Assembly: GCA_028281535.1 (NCBI GenBank)
Contig: JANQJS010000039.1
Coordinates: 1-64,000 of the forward strand
Source of the DNA: Sedimentisphaerales bacterium
Lineage (GTDB): Bacteria; Planctomycetota; Phycisphaerae; Sedimentisphaerales; SM23-30
Length of the DNA stretch: 64,000 nt
Direction of reading: 5' to 3'
The position numbers and the translations under genes were made by a program. Positions 61,762 through 64,000 of the stretch are shown piece after piece. Position 1 is the stretch's first letter; each line of letters begins with the position of its first letter. Under the pieces are notes generated by a model that saw nothing but the letters and a program-made list of their open reading frames with translations, was not told the origin of the DNA and searched no databases.

Positions 61762-61762
61762 G

Positions 61763-62428
61763 ATGAACATTATCAAGCGACAATCTGGTTTTACCTTGAT
61801 CGAGTTGCTCATCTCGATGGTGATGATTGCGCTGATTCTCTCTACCGTTTATGGCACCTGGACTGCTACCGCCAGGCAGACTGGACGAATCCAGCAGCAA
61901 GGTCAGCTCGATCTTACAGGTAGGTCATTCGTTGTGCAAATGGCAAAGCAAGTGCGTAGTTCATATGCTGATACTCAAAAAATCCCAGACGATAATATTC
62001 CTGAAAGTCGTTGGTTTAAAGCCTCCAGACACAATGCGAATCTACCCTTCCTGGAATTGATCTCAACAGAAACACTGTATTATGGTCAAAACAGCAATGT
62101 CGGTTTAATCAAGGCTGAGTATAAATATGATGCCTTTTCCGGAAAAATATATTATCGCCAAACCCCTATAGTCAAAACCGAAAAATTATCATCAACTCCA
62201 TGGGAAATGATCTCTGATAATATTACTCATCTGAGCTGTTCTTATTATGATGGTTCCGAGTGGCTTGACTATTGGGATCAGACAAAACAACCTTTGCCAA
62301 CAGCAGTGAAAATTGATGTAGAAGTTTCGCGTCAAGATAATAATAAACGATATTCGATCACAACGAATTGTATGAATGTGATTGACATACCTGACCTTCA
62401 GTCACAAGGAAAACAAAATGCGAAATAA
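61763..62428 (+). CDS. gspJ: T2SS minor pseudopilin GspJ
   Basis: A 221-aa minor pseudopilin. The longest frame begins at 61727, but the ATG at 61763 gives a normal prepilin start: MNIIKRQSGFTLIELLISMV, cleavage after Gly9 and Glu14 at +5. It begins one base after the gspI stop. Downstream features typical of GspJ: LPFLELISTETLYYGQ, and ITHLSCSYYDGSEWLDYWDQ followed by LPTAVKIDVEVS. It overlaps gspK slightly, with the gspK ATG at 62418 lying inside it. Confidence 0.9.
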   Translation: MNIIKRQSGFTLIELLISMVMIALILSTVYGTWTATARQTGRIQQQGQLDLTGRSFVVQMAKQVRSSYADTQKIPDDNIPESRWFKASRHNANLPFLELISTETLYYGQNSNVGLIKAEYKYDAFSGKIYYRQTPIVKTEKLSSTPWEMISDNITHLSCSYYDGSEWLDYWDQTKQPLPTAVKIDVEVSRQDNNKRYSITTNCMNVIDIPDLQSQGKQNAK

Positions 62429-63389
62429 CCAAAAACAATATGGTTTTGTTCTGGTCGCAGTTCTCTTTGTGATCGTGCTAATGATCTCCTTGATCTTAGG
62501 TGTCAATCTGCAAAGCCGCTTGCAGGCTCGTCAGACAACAGATTTTACCTCTGCCCAGCAATCCCTTTTCACGGCAAGAGCAGGATTAAATGTCGCCATG
62601 TCTGCTATTAAGCAGGCGAATGATTCTTTTGCTGAAATGTTAAATCATCCTATGACGATAACACTTGGTAAACATAAATGTGAGATTTTAATTGTCGATG
62701 AAAACAGCAAGATAAATATTAACAAACTCATCAGCGGACAAGGCAAGATGGATCGTAATCGTGTTGACCAATGTCTTAAGTTGATTGATATTCTAAATCG
62801 CGATAGTCAATCGGAAGAGATGTTCAAGTATTCTTTAATCGCTTCCATCATTGATTGGGTGGATGGCGATGATCAGGTAACTTTCTTTGATTTTGTAACT
62901 CATCATAATCGAGGAGCGGAATCTGATTATTATCAATCTCTAGATCAGCCATACAACTGTGCCAATCAGCCCATGTCATTAATAGATGAATTGCAATATG
63001 TTAAAGAGGCTTCGTTTCTATCAGAGGGGAATAGAATATTGGATCAATACCTGACGGTTCATGGCGATGGGTTAATCAATATAAATACCGCTTCAAAAGA
63101 AGTTCTTGAATCACTATCAGAAAAAATGACACCTGCGTTGGTTCAAATGATTATTGAGCTTAGAAACCAGAGACCTTTTGGTCATATACAAGAATTGAGA
63201 GATTTGCCAAGTCTAGATAATAATGCCTTTAATCAATTTTCACATATGATTACGGTGCAGCCTGAGGATAATGTTTATAAAATTAAAACGTCAACAGACG
63301 TTAATGGTATCGAAAAAATCATTACCACTGTGGTCGAGAAAAAGCCTCAGGCAGATGTCATTAAAATGGTTTACTATAAAGAGTCCTAA
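62418..63389 (+). CDS. gspK: T2SS minor pseudopilin GspK
   Basis: A 323-aa pseudopilin. I use the ATG at 62418 because AAGGA lies just before it; the longest frame starts 12 codons earlier. Prepilin helix: YGFVLVAVLFVIVLMISLI with cleavage after Gly9; the +5 residue is Ala and not Glu, the normal state in GspK, which caps the pseudopilus tip. The large alpha domain is present: VDENSKININKLIS, ASIIDWVDGDDQVTF, and LINININTASKEVLESL-like text in its helix-hairpin part (GLININTASKEVLES) with RNQRPFGHIQELRDLPSL. Longer than the other pseudopilins, as expected. Confidence 0.92.
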   Translation: MRNNQKQYGFVLVAVLFVIVLMISLILGVNLQSRLQARQTTDFTSAQQSLFTARAGLNVAMSAIKQANDSFAEMLNHPMTITLGKHKCEILIVDENSKININKLISGQGKMDRNRVDQCLKLIDILNRDSQSEEMFKYSLIASIIDWVDGDDQVTFFDFVTHHNRGAESDYYQSLDQPYNCANQPMSLIDELQYVKEASFLSEGNRILDQYLTVHGDGLININTASKEVLESLSEKMTPALVQMIIELRNQRPFGHIQELRDLPSLDNNAFNQFSHMITVQPEDNVYKIKTSTDVNGIEKIITTVVEKKPQADVIKMVYYKES

Positions 63390-63407
63390 ACTAAAGGTTC
63401 TCATATA

Positions 63408-64000
63408 ATGTCAAAAAAATCGATTGGAATTGATATCACTCAAGACAAGCTATATGCTGTTCAGGTCGCCCTGGATAAGGATAGCTATTGTGTGGAGAAG
63501 TGTCTGGACGTACCGCTTCGTCGCCAAAGTGATCGCTTGGAAGATATTCTTAATTCGTTGACAAGTGAGCATGGTTTTGACAAAAAAGCAAAAACAGCAT
63601 GTGCACTCTCCGAATCTCATATTTTATTTCGGAATATAGACCAACAAATCGTTGAGCAGCGATTTGACCAGGAAACCCCAGAGTGGGTAGATGAATTTCC
63701 TTTTGAGTCCGATGAAATCGAGTTGGAAGGATATAATTTTCATCATCAATCAGAGCAGGCCAATGTCTATCTTATGGCCGCGGCTGAAAAAGAGGTGCTC
63801 TTACAAAAGGCACGTGCGTTTAAGCAAAGTCAACTCAAGCCTCAGTTAATGGATTCACCCATTTCAGCCCTCATTTCATTGTCAAGATTTCAATGTCCTG
63901 AATTAATGAAGGAGGCTGCTATTCTTCTTTATCTGGACCAACAATGGTTGAATATGATTATTCTAAAGAATGATGAAGTAGAATTGGTCAGGCGATTTCC
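63408..64000 (+). CDS. gspL: T2SS protein GspL-like (partial)
   Basis: Begins with ATG at 63408, 18 bases after gspK, preceded by AAAGG, and stays open for 197 codons to the window end. It starts MSKKSIGIDITQDKLYAVQV, an actin-like ATPase fold opening as in PilM and the cytoplasmic domain of GspL, with LYLDQQWLNMIIL further on (a beta-strand pair of the same fold). GspL anchors the ATPase GspE to the inner-membrane platform. The membrane helix and periplasmic domain would lie beyond the window. Placement after GspK supports GspL over PilM. Confidence 0.8.
   Translation, partial: MSKKSIGIDITQDKLYAVQVALDKDSYCVEKCLDVPLRRQSDRLEDILNSLTSEHGFDKKAKTACALSESHILFRNIDQQIVEQRFDQETPEWVDEFPFESDEIELEGYNFHHQSEQANVYLMAAAEKEVLLQKARAFKQSQLKPQLMDSPISALISLSRFQCPELMKEAAILLYLDQQWLNMIILKNDEVELVRRF

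Noticed and set aside
1-64000. rRNA, tRNA, CRISPR, insertion sequences and riboswitches
   Set aside because: No transposase, no clover-leaf-like or rRNA-like stretch, no regularly spaced repeats and no riboswitch core were seen on reading through; a covariance-model search would be the decisive test.

Overview
The window looks like chromosomal DNA of a planctomycete, most likely of the class Phycisphaerae. Reasons: a dockerin-like segment (DLNQDC...NILDF...FASQWLECTDP) of the kind common at the ends of Phycisphaerae secreted proteins, a PQQ-type beta-propeller protein, very large secreted multidomain proteins, a type II secretion (T2SS) operon and an exosortase-linked exopolysaccharide (EPS) cluster, all in AT-rich DNA. 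The assignment is inference from gene content; no rRNA, tRNA, CRISPR array or insertion sequence was seen.

Layout. (1) 1-6.1 kb: on the minus strand a zinc-ribbon protein, a pteridine-reductase-type SDR and the start of a FolX/FolB-like gene (probably a monapterin-type pterin operon), then a PQQ propeller protein; on the plus strand a membrane/spermidine-synthase-like/TPR fusion; then a minus-strand transaldolase behind a shared terminator. (2) 6.5-15.3 kb, plus strand: a UbiA-family prenyltransferase, two related secreted parallel beta-helix proteins sharing a duplicated C-terminal module, a Wza-like polysaccharide export lipoprotein and a membrane protein of unknown function. (3) 47.1-15.4 kb, minus strand: a ~32-kb EPS/exosortase block. 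Read 5'->3' it holds an EpsI-like protein, a 2222-aa secreted protein, a Wzx-like flippase, three related GT2 glycosyltransferases, a hexapeptide acyltransferase, a Wzy-like polymerase, another GT2, a CapK-family protein, a GT-B transferase, an Alg14/Alg13-like pair, RmlA, RmlB, RmlD, a fusion of a degenerate nucleotidyltransferase, a left-handed beta-helix and an exosortase, a Wzc-like co-polymerase/tyrosine kinase, a sugar transferase with its own N-terminal beta-helix domain, a giant PrsT-like TPR protein and a small LuxR-type regulator. (4) 47.8-64 kb, plus strand: a 2243-aa secreted multidomain protein, then T2SS genes in the order C-D-E-F-G-I-J-K-L (L cut by the window end).

How the parts fit: Rml enzymes supply a dTDP-deoxysugar; the sugar transferase primes the lipid carrier; GTs, CapK and the acyltransferase build or decorate the unit; Wzx/Wzy flip and polymerise; Wzc and the Wza-like lipoprotein drive export. 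Exosortase, EpsI and the PrsT-like TPR protein mark this as an exosortase-type EPS locus, although no protein with a PEP-CTERM-like tail is encoded here. The T2SS is a plausible exporter for the giant secreted proteins beside it.

Most noteworthy: the pseudo-nucleotidyltransferase/beta-helix/exosortase fusion and the parallel beta-helix arrangement on the sugar transferase; the four-copy unclassified module in the two beta-helix proteins; the exosortase locus without a visible substrate; and a possible small antisense gene before gspC.
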